NCBI GenBank assembly: GCA_015065225.1
Contig: SVQR01000003.1
Coordinates: 1 to 52,330, forward strand
Reading direction: 5' to 3'
DNA length: 52,330 nt
DNA from: Oscillospiraceae bacterium
Lineage (GTDB): Bacteria; Bacillota; Clostridia; Oscillospirales; CAG-382
Part shown: positions 1 to 10,296 of the stretch, piece after piece
Layout of the letters: each line of letters starts with the position of its first letter
Position numbering within the stretch: position 1 is the first letter of the stretch
The notes under the pieces: model-generated
The model's database searches: none
What the model was told of the DNA's origin: nothing
Seen by the model: only the letters and a program-made list of their open reading frames with translations
Translations under genes and position numbers: made by a program

Positions 1-1
1 T

Positions 2-1054
2 GTGGGAAATTACATAATAAATATCGCAAAGAAGTTCGGCTGGAATGTTGAGATTAATAAGCAGGAGGTCTCCGGCAATGCCGTATGCATCACTATGAAC
101 AAGGATGCCGGGAAAGCTCCCGTCTGCTTATCCGGACATATCGACACGGTACATCCGAAAGGTCTTTTCGGTTATCCGCCGGTAAAGATAGACAGGGCTG
201 CAGGCAAAATATACGGTCCCGGTGTTGTTGACTGCAAGGGCGGTGTGGCATCTTCGCTTCTTGCTATGGCGGCACTTCGTGAATGTGGCTTTGACGAAAG
301 ACCGATAAAACTAATACTTCAATCTGACGAGGAGGTCTCCAGCATCACAAGCGGCAAATCCACGGTCAAGTTTATGGCAGACTGTGCAAAGGATTGCGTT
401 GCTTTCCTTAACGGTGAAGGGCACGACAAGGGCAAGGTCACAATTGAGCGTAAAGGCATCATAAGATACGTTATGGATATAACGGGCAAGGCGGCTCATT
501 CATCAAAGTGCTTTCAGGGTAAAAGCGCGATCCTTGAAGCGGCTCATAAGATCATCGAGCTTGAAGAAGGTCTCGGTGACGAATGGAAAAATGATGATGG
601 GATTACCTGCAACTGCGGTGTCATAAGCGGCGGTACGGTTGCAAATACCGTTCCCGAAAAATGCAGTGTTCTGGTCGATATAAGATACAAAACAAAGGAA
701 CAGCTTGAAGCAGTGCAAAAAAGAGTAAAGGAGATCGCAGAGAAGTCTTACATTGAGGGTACGACCTGTGAGCTTTCCGTAAAGAGCCAAAGAGTCAGCA
801 TGGAGATATGTGAAAAGAATGAGGCTCTATTTGAAAGAATAAACGAGATCTTCGCTGCAAACGGACTTATGCCTGTGGCAAAAAATAAAGGTGCGGGCGG
901 CTCGGATGCCTCTGATATGACCTCCTACGGAATACCTACACTTGATAATTTCGGTTCATACGGCGGAAGTATACATTCAAAGGACGAATGGGCGTGGCTT
1001 GATTCTGTCGCATATTCAGCGAAGATGCTTGCGGCAATCGCTATAGAGATTTGA
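2..1054 (+). CDS. M20-family metallopeptidase/deacylase (ArgE/DapE/CPG2-like); 5' end probably cut by the window edge
   Basis: Motifs LSGHIDTVHPKG and GPGVVDCKGGVASSLLAMAAL, catalytic EE (SDEEVSS), C-terminal GGSDASDM; ORF opens at base 2 with GTG and no visible RBS. Confidence 0.85.
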   Translation: MGNYIINIAKKFGWNVEINKQEVSGNAVCITMNKDAGKAPVCLSGHIDTVHPKGLFGYPPVKIDRAAGKIYGPGVVDCKGGVASSLLAMAALRECGFDERPIKLILQSDEEVSSITSGKSTVKFMADCAKDCVAFLNGEGHDKGKVTIERKGIIRYVMDITGKAAHSSKCFQGKSAILEAAHKIIELEEGLGDEWKNDDGITCNCGVISGGTVANTVPEKCSVLVDIRYKTKEQLEAVQKRVKEIAEKSYIEGTTCELSVKSQRVSMEICEKNEALFERINEIFAANGLMPVAKNKGAGGSDASDMTSYGIPTLDNFGSYGGSIHSKDEWAWLDSVAYSAKMLAAIAIEI

Positions 1055-1120
1055 TATGTAATGGATGGGGAAAGCTTTATTTCCCTCATTTTGCATTTTT
1101 AAAAAAGGGAGACTATTCAA

Positions 1121-2194
1121 ATGAATATAAATACTACAGCAATACGCTCCGGTTACGACGGCAAAAAGTGTTTTGTCCACGCAAGATTCTGCGAAGCACC
1201 CGGATTCCTTATCGCAACGGCACAGCATCTTGATGTTACGGGGTGCGATATGTTTGACGGTATATATTCTTCAAAGAGCTATGACGGCGGTAAAGCGTGG
1301 ACAGAGTTCGCTCCGGAGCCCGGGCTTGCCGCAATACACAATAAAGAATATACGGTCGTCGGATGTGACGGCACTCCCATGTACCACAAAAAGACAGGCA
1401 AAGTGATAATTACAGGTAGTATGGCAGAGTACGATAAGAACGGAAAGAGACCTGCTGTCAGAGTGAGAAGCACATGGTACAGTGTTTATGATGAGGAAAA
1501 AGGATGCTTCTCAAAAATAAAGTTTATCAAAATGCCCGAAACTGTCACGGACAGCGGAAATGGCTGCGGACAGTCGTGGGAGCTTCCGAGCGGCGAACTG
1601 CTCATACCGATCTATATGAAAAAGTCGTCAGGCAGGTATTCATCGGTGGTCATGCGATGCTCATTTGACGGAGAGAATATAGAGCTTGTCGAGATGGGAA
1701 ACGAGCTTGCCCTGGATATTGCGAGAGGGGCATACGAGCCTTCGATATTTTACCATAAAGGTACATATTATCTTACAATGAGAAACGACGAATGTGCACT
1801 GTGGTCAAAGAGTAGTGACGGACTAAACTATAAGGAAATGCACTTTTGGTCATGGGACGACGGAAGCATTCTTCAGAGCTACAACACCCAACAGCACTTC
1901 ATGACGGTCGGTGATGAGCTGTATCTTGTTTACACAAGACGAGGTGCAAATAACGATCATGTATTCAGGCACAGAGCCCCGCTCTTTGCGGCAAAGGTCA
2001 ATGAAAAGACACAGCTTGTAAGGGACAGCGAGATCATAGTAGCACCCGAAAGAGGAGCAAGACTTGGCAACTTCTGTGCGTATACCATGAATGACGGCAG
2101 AGGTGCCGTTATGGCGGCGGAATGGATGCAGCCTATAGGCTGTGAAAAATACGGCAGCGACAATTCGATATTCCTTTCCTTTATCGGAAAGTAA
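1121..2194 (+). CDS. Sialidase-like/BNR-repeat six-bladed propeller protein (exo-alpha-sialidase-like)
   Basis: Asp-box-like SKSYDGGKAWTEF near the N-terminus, SKSSDGLNYKE later; overall pattern of sialidase-superfamily proteins; RBS aaaaaaggga upstream. Confidence 0.6.
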   Translation: MNINTTAIRSGYDGKKCFVHARFCEAPGFLIATAQHLDVTGCDMFDGIYSSKSYDGGKAWTEFAPEPGLAAIHNKEYTVVGCDGTPMYHKKTGKVIITGSMAEYDKNGKRPAVRVRSTWYSVYDEEKGCFSKIKFIKMPETVTDSGNGCGQSWELPSGELLIPIYMKKSSGRYSSVVMRCSFDGENIELVEMGNELALDIARGAYEPSIFYHKGTYYLTMRNDECALWSKSSDGLNYKEMHFWSWDDGSILQSYNTQQHFMTVGDELYLVYTRRGANNDHVFRHRAPLFAAKVNEKTQLVRDSEIIVAPERGARLGNFCAYTMNDGRGAVMAAEWMQPIGCEKYGSDNSIFLSFIGK

Positions 2195-2212
2195 GGAAAT
2201 TTTGGTGATAAT

Positions 2213-3520
2213 ATGAAAAAATATGATGCAATAGTGGTAGGCGGAGGCTTTGCAGGTGTATGTGCCGCAATTTCTGTTGCAAGAAGCGGACTTCGGGTCC
2301 TTATAGCCGACAAAGGAAACTGTCTTGGCGGTACGTGTACCCAGGGACTTGTTACTCCCTTTATGCCAAACTCTACCACCGTTAACGGCGAGAGAGAGGT
2401 CTTCAGCTACGGAATATTCCGTGAAATCGCCGAGGCTCTTATGGAAAGAGAAAAAGAGACCCTTCGTGAACATCACGGTGACAAGGCTGATGATTTCAGA
2501 TATGTTTATACCAGCAATTATCTTATAGATGATGAATATTTGAAATTCCATCTCAATAATATGATGAAGGAAAACGGCGTTGATATTCTGTTCCACGCTT
2601 TTCTTACCTCTGCAAACAAGGAAGGAAATCGTGTGCGAAGTGTCGTTTTTGCAACAAAGTCAGGCAATATTGAAATTGAAGCAGACTACTTTATAGATGC
2701 CTCCGGTGATGCCGACCTTGCGTATCTTTGTGATTGCCCCATGGAGCTCGGCAGAAAAGAGGACGGACTTTGCCAGCCTATGTCACTTGGCTTCAGAGTG
2801 GCTAACGTGGATATGGAAAAATTCCTTGTGCCGGGAAACGGCGACAGAATAAACAAGAGATTCAATGAGCTGAAGGCTCTCGGAAAGATAAAGAACCCAA
2901 ATAACAGCGTGCAGATTTTTCTCAATTGTGCAAAAAATACCGTTCATTTCAATTCCACAAGAGTAATAAAGCTCAATCCCGTTGATGCTTTTGACCTTTC
3001 AAGGGCGGAAATTCTGGCAAGAGAGCAGGTTTACGAGCTGTACGATTTTATGAAAGAGAATATCGACGGCTTCCAAAACAGCCGTGTTGTCAAAACGGCA
3101 TCGTCAATAGGCATAAGGGAAAGCCGCAGAATAGTCGGTGAATATGTGCTGACAGGGGAGGACCTTGTAAATTGCCGCATATTTGAGGACTCCATATGTG
3201 CGGGAAACTATGACCTTGATATACACAACCCAACCGGAGAGGGTGTAAGTCACCACTACTTTAGTCCCGGAGAATACTATACAATTCCCTACAGAAGTCT
3301 CTTGCCGAGGAATGCGGAAAATCTTGCCGTTGCGGGCAGATGTATATCCGCAACTCACGAAGCGCAGGCCTCCATAAGAATAATTGCTATCGTAAGCTGC
3401 CTCGGTGAAGCCGCGGGAAATGCCGTGGGTATTGCACATAAAAGCGGATGTGCGCTGAAGGATATAGACGTTTCGGCACTGCAGCAGCACCTTATAAAGC
3501 AAGGCGCAAGGCTTAAATAA
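2213..3520 (+). CDS. FAD-dependent oxidoreductase (PF12831-like)
   Basis: N-terminal Rossmann motif YDAIVVGGGFAGVCAAISVARSGLRVLIADKGNCLGG; C-terminal NLAVAGRCISATHEAQASIRI. Confidence 0.85.
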   Translation: MKKYDAIVVGGGFAGVCAAISVARSGLRVLIADKGNCLGGTCTQGLVTPFMPNSTTVNGEREVFSYGIFREIAEALMEREKETLREHHGDKADDFRYVYTSNYLIDDEYLKFHLNNMMKENGVDILFHAFLTSANKEGNRVRSVVFATKSGNIEIEADYFIDASGDADLAYLCDCPMELGRKEDGLCQPMSLGFRVANVDMEKFLVPGNGDRINKRFNELKALGKIKNPNNSVQIFLNCAKNTVHFNSTRVIKLNPVDAFDLSRAEILAREQVYELYDFMKENIDGFQNSRVVKTASSIGIRESRRIVGEYVLTGEDLVNCRIFEDSICAGNYDLDIHNPTGEGVSHHYFSPGEYYTIPYRSLLPRNAENLAVAGRCISATHEAQASIRIIAIVSCLGEAAGNAVGIAHKSGCALKDIDVSALQQHLIKQGARLK

Positions 3521-3522
3521 AG

Positions 3523-4185
3523 GTGACTGTTATGAACAAAAAACTGAAAATAATAGCATTCGGTGACAGCCTTACCGCAGGAAACGCGATAGGCGGCGAA
3601 TTTGAGAATTGGACGGAAATTATAGCAAGAGAGCACAACGTCGATGTAGTAAACGCAGGTGTCGGCGGAGACACAACATACCTTGCAATGCAAAGATTTT
3701 GTAAGGATGTATTGGGAAAGAAGCCTGATATCGTGTTTATAAATTTCGGAATGAACGACCATTTGCTCAGTAAAGAGGGCAGAAGGTATACGCAGATTTC
3801 CGATTTTGAAAAGAATATCTGCTGTTTTATAGACGAGCTCGAAAAAATCGGCGCGAGGGCGGTGCTTGTCACACCCAACTATTTTTTAGAGGGGAACGAA
3901 AGCGAATATTATTATTCCCGTCATAACGAAAAAGACTATGAAAAATACGGTGGTGCCCTGGCACTGTTTGATGAATACACGGAAAAGCTTCGTGAGATTG
4001 CAAGGTATAAGAATGTCGCTCTTGTCGATATAAGAAAGGAATGCGAGAAATATAATCCGTATGATTTTTTGAGAACGGCAGAAAACTGTAATGCCAATGA
4101 CGGTGTTCACCCCGGGCGTGTCGGAGTCAGAGCTTATGCCGATCTTTTGGGTGAGTATATCGAAAAAATTTATATTAAAAAGTAA
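3523..4185 (+). CDS. SGNH/GDSL-family esterase
   Basis: Block I AFGDSLTAGN, GxND block FGMNDH, block V DGVHPG. Confidence 0.85.
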   Translation: MTVMNKKLKIIAFGDSLTAGNAIGGEFENWTEIIAREHNVDVVNAGVGGDTTYLAMQRFCKDVLGKKPDIVFINFGMNDHLLSKEGRRYTQISDFEKNICCFIDELEKIGARAVLVTPNYFLEGNESEYYYSRHNEKDYEKYGGALALFDEYTEKLREIARYKNVALVDIRKECEKYNPYDFLRTAENCNANDGVHPGRVGVRAYADLLGEYIEKIYIKK

Positions 4186-4200
4186 ATATCTCAAAAAACG

Positions 4201-4232
4201 GGGGCTGTGGCGAAATAAACGGCTGCAGCCCC
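4201..4232 (-). terminator. Rho-independent terminator for the GH51 gene (minus strand)
   Basis: GGGGCTG...CAGCCCC stem; T-run lies on the minus-strand side (plus-strand caaaaaacg). Confidence 0.55.
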
Positions 4233-4243
4233 TAAAAAATCGA

Positions 4244-4268
4244 CGTACCTCCAAATAAAGGAGGTACG
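4244..4268 (+). terminator. Bidirectional-looking hairpin terminator between convergent SGNH and GH51 genes
   Basis: CGTACCTCC-aaataaa-GGAGGTACG followed by cctttttcgttttt. Confidence 0.7.
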
Positions 4269-4284
4269 CCTTTTTCGTTTTTAA

Positions 4285-5772
4285 TCAGTATTTGAGTTTT
4301 ATCATATTCCACGAATGCTTCTTCAGTTTCACCGAATGCACGGTTTTTTTGCCCTTGCATACCTCAACATTTATAGGAGCAATTCTTTCTTCTTCGGCAC
4401 TGTTTGTCGCAAGAAGATCATCGCTGTAAAGCATAATGTGCTCCGTAATTTCACATTCACCGAAGTTTTCAAATGTAAGCTCGACTTCCATATCTTCCGA
4501 AAGATTTCTGTTTACCGCAAAGATGTGAAGCTCTCTCTTTTCTTCATCGTTTATAACGGAGGTCTCAATGTAAGGAACTTCATTTGCAAAGGAGGTCTTG
4601 TAAGAATCACACTTTGTAATCGTATTCATAACTGTACCTCTGCCGAAGTTTGAGCCGTACATAAAGGGATAGAATATGGTCTGACACCATGCCTTGCCGC
4701 CGGGCTCTGTCATGATGGGAGCTATGACGTTTACAAGCTGTGCGAGACACGCCATCTTTACTCTGTCACAGTTGTTCTGTAAGGTCATCAGCATACAGCC
4801 CAGAAGAAGCGCATCGCCGAAGTTGTAAATGTCTTCGTTTACCCTACATATCTCTTTCCAGTCCTTTCCGCGCCTTTGGGGATCATGATACCATAAGTTC
4901 CATTCATCAAAGGAAAGATTTATTGTTTTCTTTGAATGCTTCTTTGCTTTGACGGCATCACATATTGATTTTACTCCCTGAATAAATTCATTCATCTGGA
5001 CACTTCTTCCGAGAAATTCGGCATCATTGCCGTCATTGCCGTAGTAGGTATGTAGAGATATATAATCCACATTGTTGTAGGCGTGATTAAGAACAGTCCA
5101 TTCCCATTCGCCGAAGGTGTTGATATTGTAACCGGAGCTTCCGCAAAGTACAAGCTCTATGGTGCTGTCTGCCCATTTCATGAGCTTTGCACTTTCAAGG
5201 GCTACTCTGCCGTATTCCTCGGCTGTTTTATGACATATCTGCCACGGACCGTCCATTTCGTTTCCGAGACACCATACTTTAATATCGTGCGGCTTATCGT
5301 AGCCGTTTTCTTTTCTCATTTTAGCGTACTTTGTATCACCGTCAAAGTTGCAGTATTCAACGAGATTTCTCGCATCGTCAGCACCTCTTGTTCCGAGGTT
5401 TACCGCCATCATGACATCGGTATCCGCTTTCTTTGCCCATGTGCAGAATTCGTCTGTGCCGAATTGGTTGGTTTCCGTTGTAAACCAGGCAAGCTCCTGT
5501 CTTTTCGGTCTCTTTTCCTTCGGACCTACACCGTCTTCCCAATTATAGCCCGATACAAAGTTTCCGCCGGGGTATCTTACTATCGGTACATTCAGCTTTT
5601 TAACAAGTTCTATAACGTCCTGCCTGAAGCCGTCTTTGTCGGCTGTGGGGTGATCAGGCTCGTATATGCCTGTATATACGGCACGTCCGATATGCTCTAT
5701 AAATGAGCCGTAAAGCCTCGGATCGACTTTGCCGACGGTGTAATTTTTATTTATGATTATTTCAGCTTTCAT
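4285..5772 (-). CDS. Alpha-L-arabinofuranosidase, GH51
   Basis: N-terminal VDPRLYGSFIEHIGRAVYTGIYEP; CLGNEMDGPWQ acid/base Glu region; FDEWNLWYHD nucleophile region. Confidence 0.93.
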   Translation of the reverse strand: MKAEIIINKNYTVGKVDPRLYGSFIEHIGRAVYTGIYEPDHPTADKDGFRQDVIELVKKLNVPIVRYPGGNFVSGYNWEDGVGPKEKRPKRQELAWFTTETNQFGTDEFCTWAKKADTDVMMAVNLGTRGADDARNLVEYCNFDGDTKYAKMRKENGYDKPHDIKVWCLGNEMDGPWQICHKTAEEYGRVALESAKLMKWADSTIELVLCGSSGYNINTFGEWEWTVLNHAYNNVDYISLHTYYGNDGNDAEFLGRSVQMNEFIQGVKSICDAVKAKKHSKKTINLSFDEWNLWYHDPQRRGKDWKEICRVNEDIYNFGDALLLGCMLMTLQNNCDRVKMACLAQLVNVIAPIMTEPGGKAWCQTIFYPFMYGSNFGRGTVMNTITKCDSYKTSFANEVPYIETSVINDEEKRELHIFAVNRNLSEDMEVELTFENFGECEITEHIMLYSDDLLATNSAEEERIAPINVEVCKGKKTVHSVKLKKHSWNMIKLKY

Positions 5773-5803
5773 TTTTTGGATCCTCCTTTTTCGAGTTTAC
5801 CTC

Positions 5804-5832
5804 ATTATAAACCCTTGACAAACAAAAGTCAA
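5804..5832 (-). promoter_or_regulatory. Sigma-A-type promoter for GH51 (minus strand)
   Basis: Minus strand TTGACT - 17 bp - TATAAT. Confidence 0.7.
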
Positions 5833-5871
5833 CATTTTTATTGTTTTAAAAATCAAAAATATGATTTACAC

Positions 5872-5900
5872 TTGACAATACAAGCAACGGAATATATAAT
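5872..5900 (+). promoter_or_regulatory. Sigma-A-type promoter for GH31
   Basis: TTGACA - 17 bp - TATAAT, 35 bp upstream of the GH31 ATG. Confidence 0.8.
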
Positions 5901-5935
5901 GGAATATAGAAAACTGTTTTACAGGAGGAGACTCA

Positions 5936-8092
5936 ATGCTAATTATAAAAAATCTCGGAAACGGCATATACCATATAAATGAAGGTGATTCCGATCGCAG
6001 TATGCTGTACCGTTACGGTATCTTAAAAAGGGACTGCGAGATGGAAAAGGATGACATCTGCACAACAGAGGATGAGAGAGTAAAGCTTATCGCAAAAAGA
6101 GAAGTGGAAATATCCGCAGAAAAGAAAGAGACGCATATACGTCTGACAATTCCCATGTCGGAAAATGAACGCTTCTTCGGAATGGGAGATGCCACAAGAA
6201 AGGCATTGCAGATGCGCGGCATGAAGATAGATGTCGAGATAAAGAATGTCGTAGGCTACGGTCCCATGCCGATATTCATGAGTACGGACGGCTGGGCGTT
6301 CATACTCAACTGTACATATCGCAGTGTATTCAACTTCGGAGAAAAGGATAAGGACACTCTTACCGTTGATATTCTCGGCGGCGATATAGATTATTACCTT
6401 ATAGTCGGCGACAGCATGAAGACACTTCTTTCAAAGATCACGGATGTCACAGGAAAACCCATGATGCTCCCGAAGTTCGCTTACGGTCTTACATTCGTTC
6501 AGAACGAACAGACGGATGCAAGAAGCCTTCTCTGGGATATACGCACCATTCGTGACAGGAACATCCCTTGTGATACCATGGGACTTGAGCCGAACTGGAT
6601 GGAAAAGCATTATGATTTTTCGGTGGATAAAAAGTGGAACAAGGAAAAATTTTACCTGCCGCATTGGCTTCCGGAGAATCAGTCGGATCATTTTTCCTTC
6701 TTCTATCCCATGAGGAAAATGGGGATGCAGCTCAGCCTCTGGCTCTGCGAGGATTACGATCTTTTCTATGCCGAGGACAAGAACCTTGAAAAGAAGGAAG
6801 AGTACCAATTCGATGAGGATGCGGTGATTCTTGACGCAAACTTTTCCTCCGGTGTCAGGATTGATACTGTTACAAAGCCGGAAGAGCCGTGGTTTGACCA
6901 TCTCAAAAAGTTTGTGGATAACGGAGCAAACGCCTTCAAGCTTGACGGCTGTACCCAGGTACTTTCTCACAGCGACAGACTCTGGGGCGGAAAGTATTTT
7001 GACAATGAAGTACATAATGTGTATCCTGTTATACTTGCAAAGCAGATGACGATGGGCTTCCGTGACTATACGGACAGACGACTTCTGCTTTATACCGCAG
7101 GAGCATTTACGGGAACTCAGCAGTACGCCGCTACATGGGCAGGGGATACCGGAGGCGGTCCGAAGACCGTGACATCCCTTCTCAACTATGCAATGTGCGG
7201 ACACTCAAATACATCCTGTGATATAGACGTAGATCCTGCGGGACTTCATTACGGATTTTTGCTTCCCTGGTCACAGTATTTCTGCTGGGCTAACTGGAAG
7301 TATCCGTGGTTTATGGGTGAGACAATCGAGGACATGGTGAGATACTATTCAAATCTCCGTTCATCGCTTATTCCCTACATCTACACCATGGCACACAAGG
7401 CCTACGAAACGGGACTTCCCGTGATGCGTCCTCTTCCTCTTATGTTTGAAGATACCGACCGATTTGACGGCACAAATAACGCCTATATGCTCGGCGACAA
7501 CTTCTATGTGGGTGTATTCAACATGGATCTGAAGCTTCCGGACGGAAAATGGATAGACTACTTCACGGATGAAGTATATGAGGGTGATTTCACCTACAAT
7601 ATTCCCGAAGGCAGAGGCGGTGCCCTGTTTGTAAAGGAAGGAAGCGTTATTGTGACCATGAAGCCGCAGAAGTATGTGCTTGAAAAACAGCATGATTATG
7701 TGGTAAAGGTATATCCCGGCAAAGATTCTTCTTTTGCACTCTTTGAGGATGACGGTTTCACATATGACTACGAAAATGGTATATATGCAGAAACAATTAT
7801 AGAAACAAGAAACAGTACCGAAAACGGCTTTGAGCTTGTCATAAATCCGAGAAAGGGTACATTCCAAGGTCGTCCCGACAACGGTCATGACATGAAGAGA
7901 AACTCTGTTCCGGAGATAAAGGGTATACAGCCCGAAAAAAACATGACGGTGGAGATACACGGCAGAAAGCCGCAGAGCATTACGGTAAACGGTGAGGTCG
8001 TTCCCTTTGAATATGACGGAAAAAGTGCCGTGTTTACCGCAAAGACCTCGGAAAGAGCAGATAATGCGCTTACATTCAAAATAACATATTAA
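5936..8092 (+). CDS. GH31 family alpha-glycosidase
   Basis: PKFAYGLTFVQNEQT, nucleophile region FKLDGCTQ, acid/base region TWAGDTGGG; RBS caggaggag. Confidence 0.9.
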   Translation: MLIIKNLGNGIYHINEGDSDRSMLYRYGILKRDCEMEKDDICTTEDERVKLIAKREVEISAEKKETHIRLTIPMSENERFFGMGDATRKALQMRGMKIDVEIKNVVGYGPMPIFMSTDGWAFILNCTYRSVFNFGEKDKDTLTVDILGGDIDYYLIVGDSMKTLLSKITDVTGKPMMLPKFAYGLTFVQNEQTDARSLLWDIRTIRDRNIPCDTMGLEPNWMEKHYDFSVDKKWNKEKFYLPHWLPENQSDHFSFFYPMRKMGMQLSLWLCEDYDLFYAEDKNLEKKEEYQFDEDAVILDANFSSGVRIDTVTKPEEPWFDHLKKFVDNGANAFKLDGCTQVLSHSDRLWGGKYFDNEVHNVYPVILAKQMTMGFRDYTDRRLLLYTAGAFTGTQQYAATWAGDTGGGPKTVTSLLNYAMCGHSNTSCDIDVDPAGLHYGFLLPWSQYFCWANWKYPWFMGETIEDMVRYYSNLRSSLIPYIYTMAHKAYETGLPVMRPLPLMFEDTDRFDGTNNAYMLGDNFYVGVFNMDLKLPDGKWIDYFTDEVYEGDFTYNIPEGRGGALFVKEGSVIVTMKPQKYVLEKQHDYVVKVYPGKDSSFALFEDDGFTYDYENGIYAETIIETRNSTENGFELVINPRKGTFQGRPDNGHDMKRNSVPEIKGIQPEKNMTVEIHGRKPQSITVNGEVVPFEYDGKSAVFTAKTSERADNALTFKITY

Positions 8093-8098
8093 ACGAAA

Positions 8099-8128
8099 AC
8101 AGGGGAAAGCAATGTTGCCTTCCTCTGT
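8099..8128 (+). terminator. Hairpin terminator after GH31
   Basis: ACAGGGGAA...TTCCTCTGT followed by tcttttt. Confidence 0.55.
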
Positions 8129-8192
8129 TCTTTTTGTGTGTTCAAAAGCTCCCGACACAGCCGTAATAATAGCTATGTCGGAAAATATATTA

Positions 8193-10208
8193 TCAGATAA
8201 ATACCGTATATCTGTATTCCTTATATTCCTCAGTATCGCTTGCAGAAGCAAAATCGCACATCTTTACTGTGAAGTTCTCGTATTTTTCGTTTTTTGAAGT
8301 AAAGGAAAGCTCATAGGCGCAGAGAGTATCTTCAACTTCAAGGGGGACTGCTTTTACGGAATAATTTTTGCCGAAAACAGTATTTTGTGCTTTGATATCC
8401 TCAATCGTTGCACCAAGCTCAAGTGTTCTTGCAAGTAAAACAGGACCGATAAAGACCGTTGCATGAGGTTTGTCTATCATTGTATCAAGCTGTATCTTTT
8501 CCGCAGATATATATCTTTGCAGCATATATGGACTTGTGGGATAGAAAGCAAAGTTGTAGTTTTTTTCAATAAGTCTCGGAGTGTTGTCGAAATGAACCGT
8601 TATTTCGCTCTCACCGTTTTGGAGAGGAAGTGCAAAGTAGTATCCGCACTCATTAAGTGCGTATGTCTTTCCGTTTGCTGTCACTACGGTATATTTTGAC
8701 CATTCGGGGATTCTCAGCTTTAATGTAGGTGTTATTCTTGAACCGAGCTCTGCATTAACTTTAAGTTTAACCTTGCATTCTTTAAGATAGCCTTCGGATA
8801 TTTCAACGCTTACAGTGTCTTTGCCCGTCGGATGTACGGTAGCCTTTGCGGGAGTGTAGAAGTTTACCATAACTTCGCCTTCTCCTGCACTTAAAATATT
8901 TTCGGATATATTAAAGAAGCCTCTTGGCATATTGTTTACACAGCAGTGGTTCTTTGTAAAGCCTGCCTGAAGATGTACGAAAAGATGTGTGTCTGCGGCT
9001 CTTACACCTCTTGCACCCCATTTTCCGTCTCTCGTTACACCGGGAAGGAAGCAGTTTATAAAGCCGAGTTCCGCGTAGTCAAGGTATCTTGCTTCGCCTG
9101 TCAGTCTGTGAAGCTCTGTTGCAAGTCTCATAAAGTGAATAACGTCGCAAAGCTCGGAAATGGCATTCTGGTATTTTACGGCGTTCATAAACTTGTCATT
9201 GAAGCCTACGGAACCGAAAAGATTAAGTTCATCTCTTACAAGAAGTTCAAAGTAGTTCTTTGTTGCTTTAAGGTATCTTTCTTCGCCTGTGATTCTGTAA
9301 AGCTCTAAAAGTCCGTCAAAGCAGGACTGCATTTCATATACTTTACCTGAATATTCAACATCCGTTTCAGTTACGTCAAAAACAGGACTTCCTTCCGGAA
9401 GCAGAGGATTGTATTTTGATTTCGGCACAATGCGTGCGGGAATTTCGCCCCAGGTGTGAATGGGAATCATATTCAGAGCGCAGGGGATAAGCTTCGTACT
9501 GCAGGTATCCTCATCCTCCCACTGGGATGCGATTTCAAGAGCAAAGTCAAGATACTTTTTGTTTCCGGTAATTCTGTAAAGGATAAGCACGGGCTTCATA
9601 ATCGAAGCTGAAGCCTGACCGTAGAACATACCCGTCTCACAGATTCTTGCACCCATATCGTGAAGCATATCTATCATCTGATTAAGTGACTTTTCCGCAG
9701 ATTCAAGTATTTTACCGTCATTTGTGACCTCAAAGGCTTCAACAAGTGCCCAGATAATATATTTTCTGCACCAGATATTCCACGTCCAGTCACAGGGCCA
9801 GCCTCTCATTTGTCTGCCTATTTTTGGCGAAACTCTGAAAAGCTGTTTTTCGTTCTTGTATGTTCCGAGATAGCCGTCTTCTCTTTGGTGGGAGATTACT
9901 CTGTAACAGCTTTCCTTTATAAATTTCAAAAGTTCTTTGTCACCGCAATATTTATATGCACGGCAGGCGGAAATCATCTGTTTTCCCCAGAATTCTCCCT
10001 GCCAGATACCTATTGGAGGCTCTGCGTCGTCAGCCATTGTATCAAAGGCACTTTCCGCTTCACCGAAAACTTCGTTTTGAGCATATTCGCCGGAAAGTCT
10101 TTCGTATATTACTCTGTCGAGCTTTTCGCCTATACTTCCGAGAAGCTTTGTCTCGGAAAGCTTTGATGGTTCATATGCGTTTTTTACTTTGTATTCTACC
10201 TTATACAT
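8193..10208 (-). CDS. GH127-like beta-L-arabinofuranosidase (DUF1680)
   Basis: (a/a)6-barrel sequence with HCCVNNMPRGFF Cys region typical of GH127; GGAGGAG RBS favours the ATG at 10208 (MYKVEYK) over the 10223 start. Confidence 0.8.
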   Translation of the reverse strand: MYKVEYKVKNAYEPSKLSETKLLGSIGEKLDRVIYERLSGEYAQNEVFGEAESAFDTMADDAEPPIGIWQGEFWGKQMISACRAYKYCGDKELLKFIKESCYRVISHQREDGYLGTYKNEKQLFRVSPKIGRQMRGWPCDWTWNIWCRKYIIWALVEAFEVTNDGKILESAEKSLNQMIDMLHDMGARICETGMFYGQASASIMKPVLILYRITGNKKYLDFALEIASQWEDEDTCSTKLIPCALNMIPIHTWGEIPARIVPKSKYNPLLPEGSPVFDVTETDVEYSGKVYEMQSCFDGLLELYRITGEERYLKATKNYFELLVRDELNLFGSVGFNDKFMNAVKYQNAISELCDVIHFMRLATELHRLTGEARYLDYAELGFINCFLPGVTRDGKWGARGVRAADTHLFVHLQAGFTKNHCCVNNMPRGFFNISENILSAGEGEVMVNFYTPAKATVHPTGKDTVSVEISEGYLKECKVKLKVNAELGSRITPTLKLRIPEWSKYTVVTANGKTYALNECGYYFALPLQNGESEITVHFDNTPRLIEKNYNFAFYPTSPYMLQRYISAEKIQLDTMIDKPHATVFIGPVLLARTLELGATIEDIKAQNTVFGKNYSVKAVPLEVEDTLCAYELSFTSKNEKYENFTVKMCDFASASDTEEYKEYRYTVFI

Positions 10209-10296
10209 AACATTCTCCTCCATATATGCTTGGTTATATTTTATAATATCTCAAAGCTGTTGTCTATGGTCTAAAAGTATTAGTTTTGTGGTGTTT

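Noticed and set aside
1850-2596. 248-aa minus-strand ORF
   Set aside because: Antisense across the ends of two solid plus-strand genes; no domain pattern.
6431-7204. 257-aa minus-strand ORF
   Set aside because: Antisense within GH31 with no motif.
7361-8251. 296-aa minus-strand ORF
   Set aside because: Antisense to GH31; no recognisable motif and contradicts the terminator at 8099-8128.
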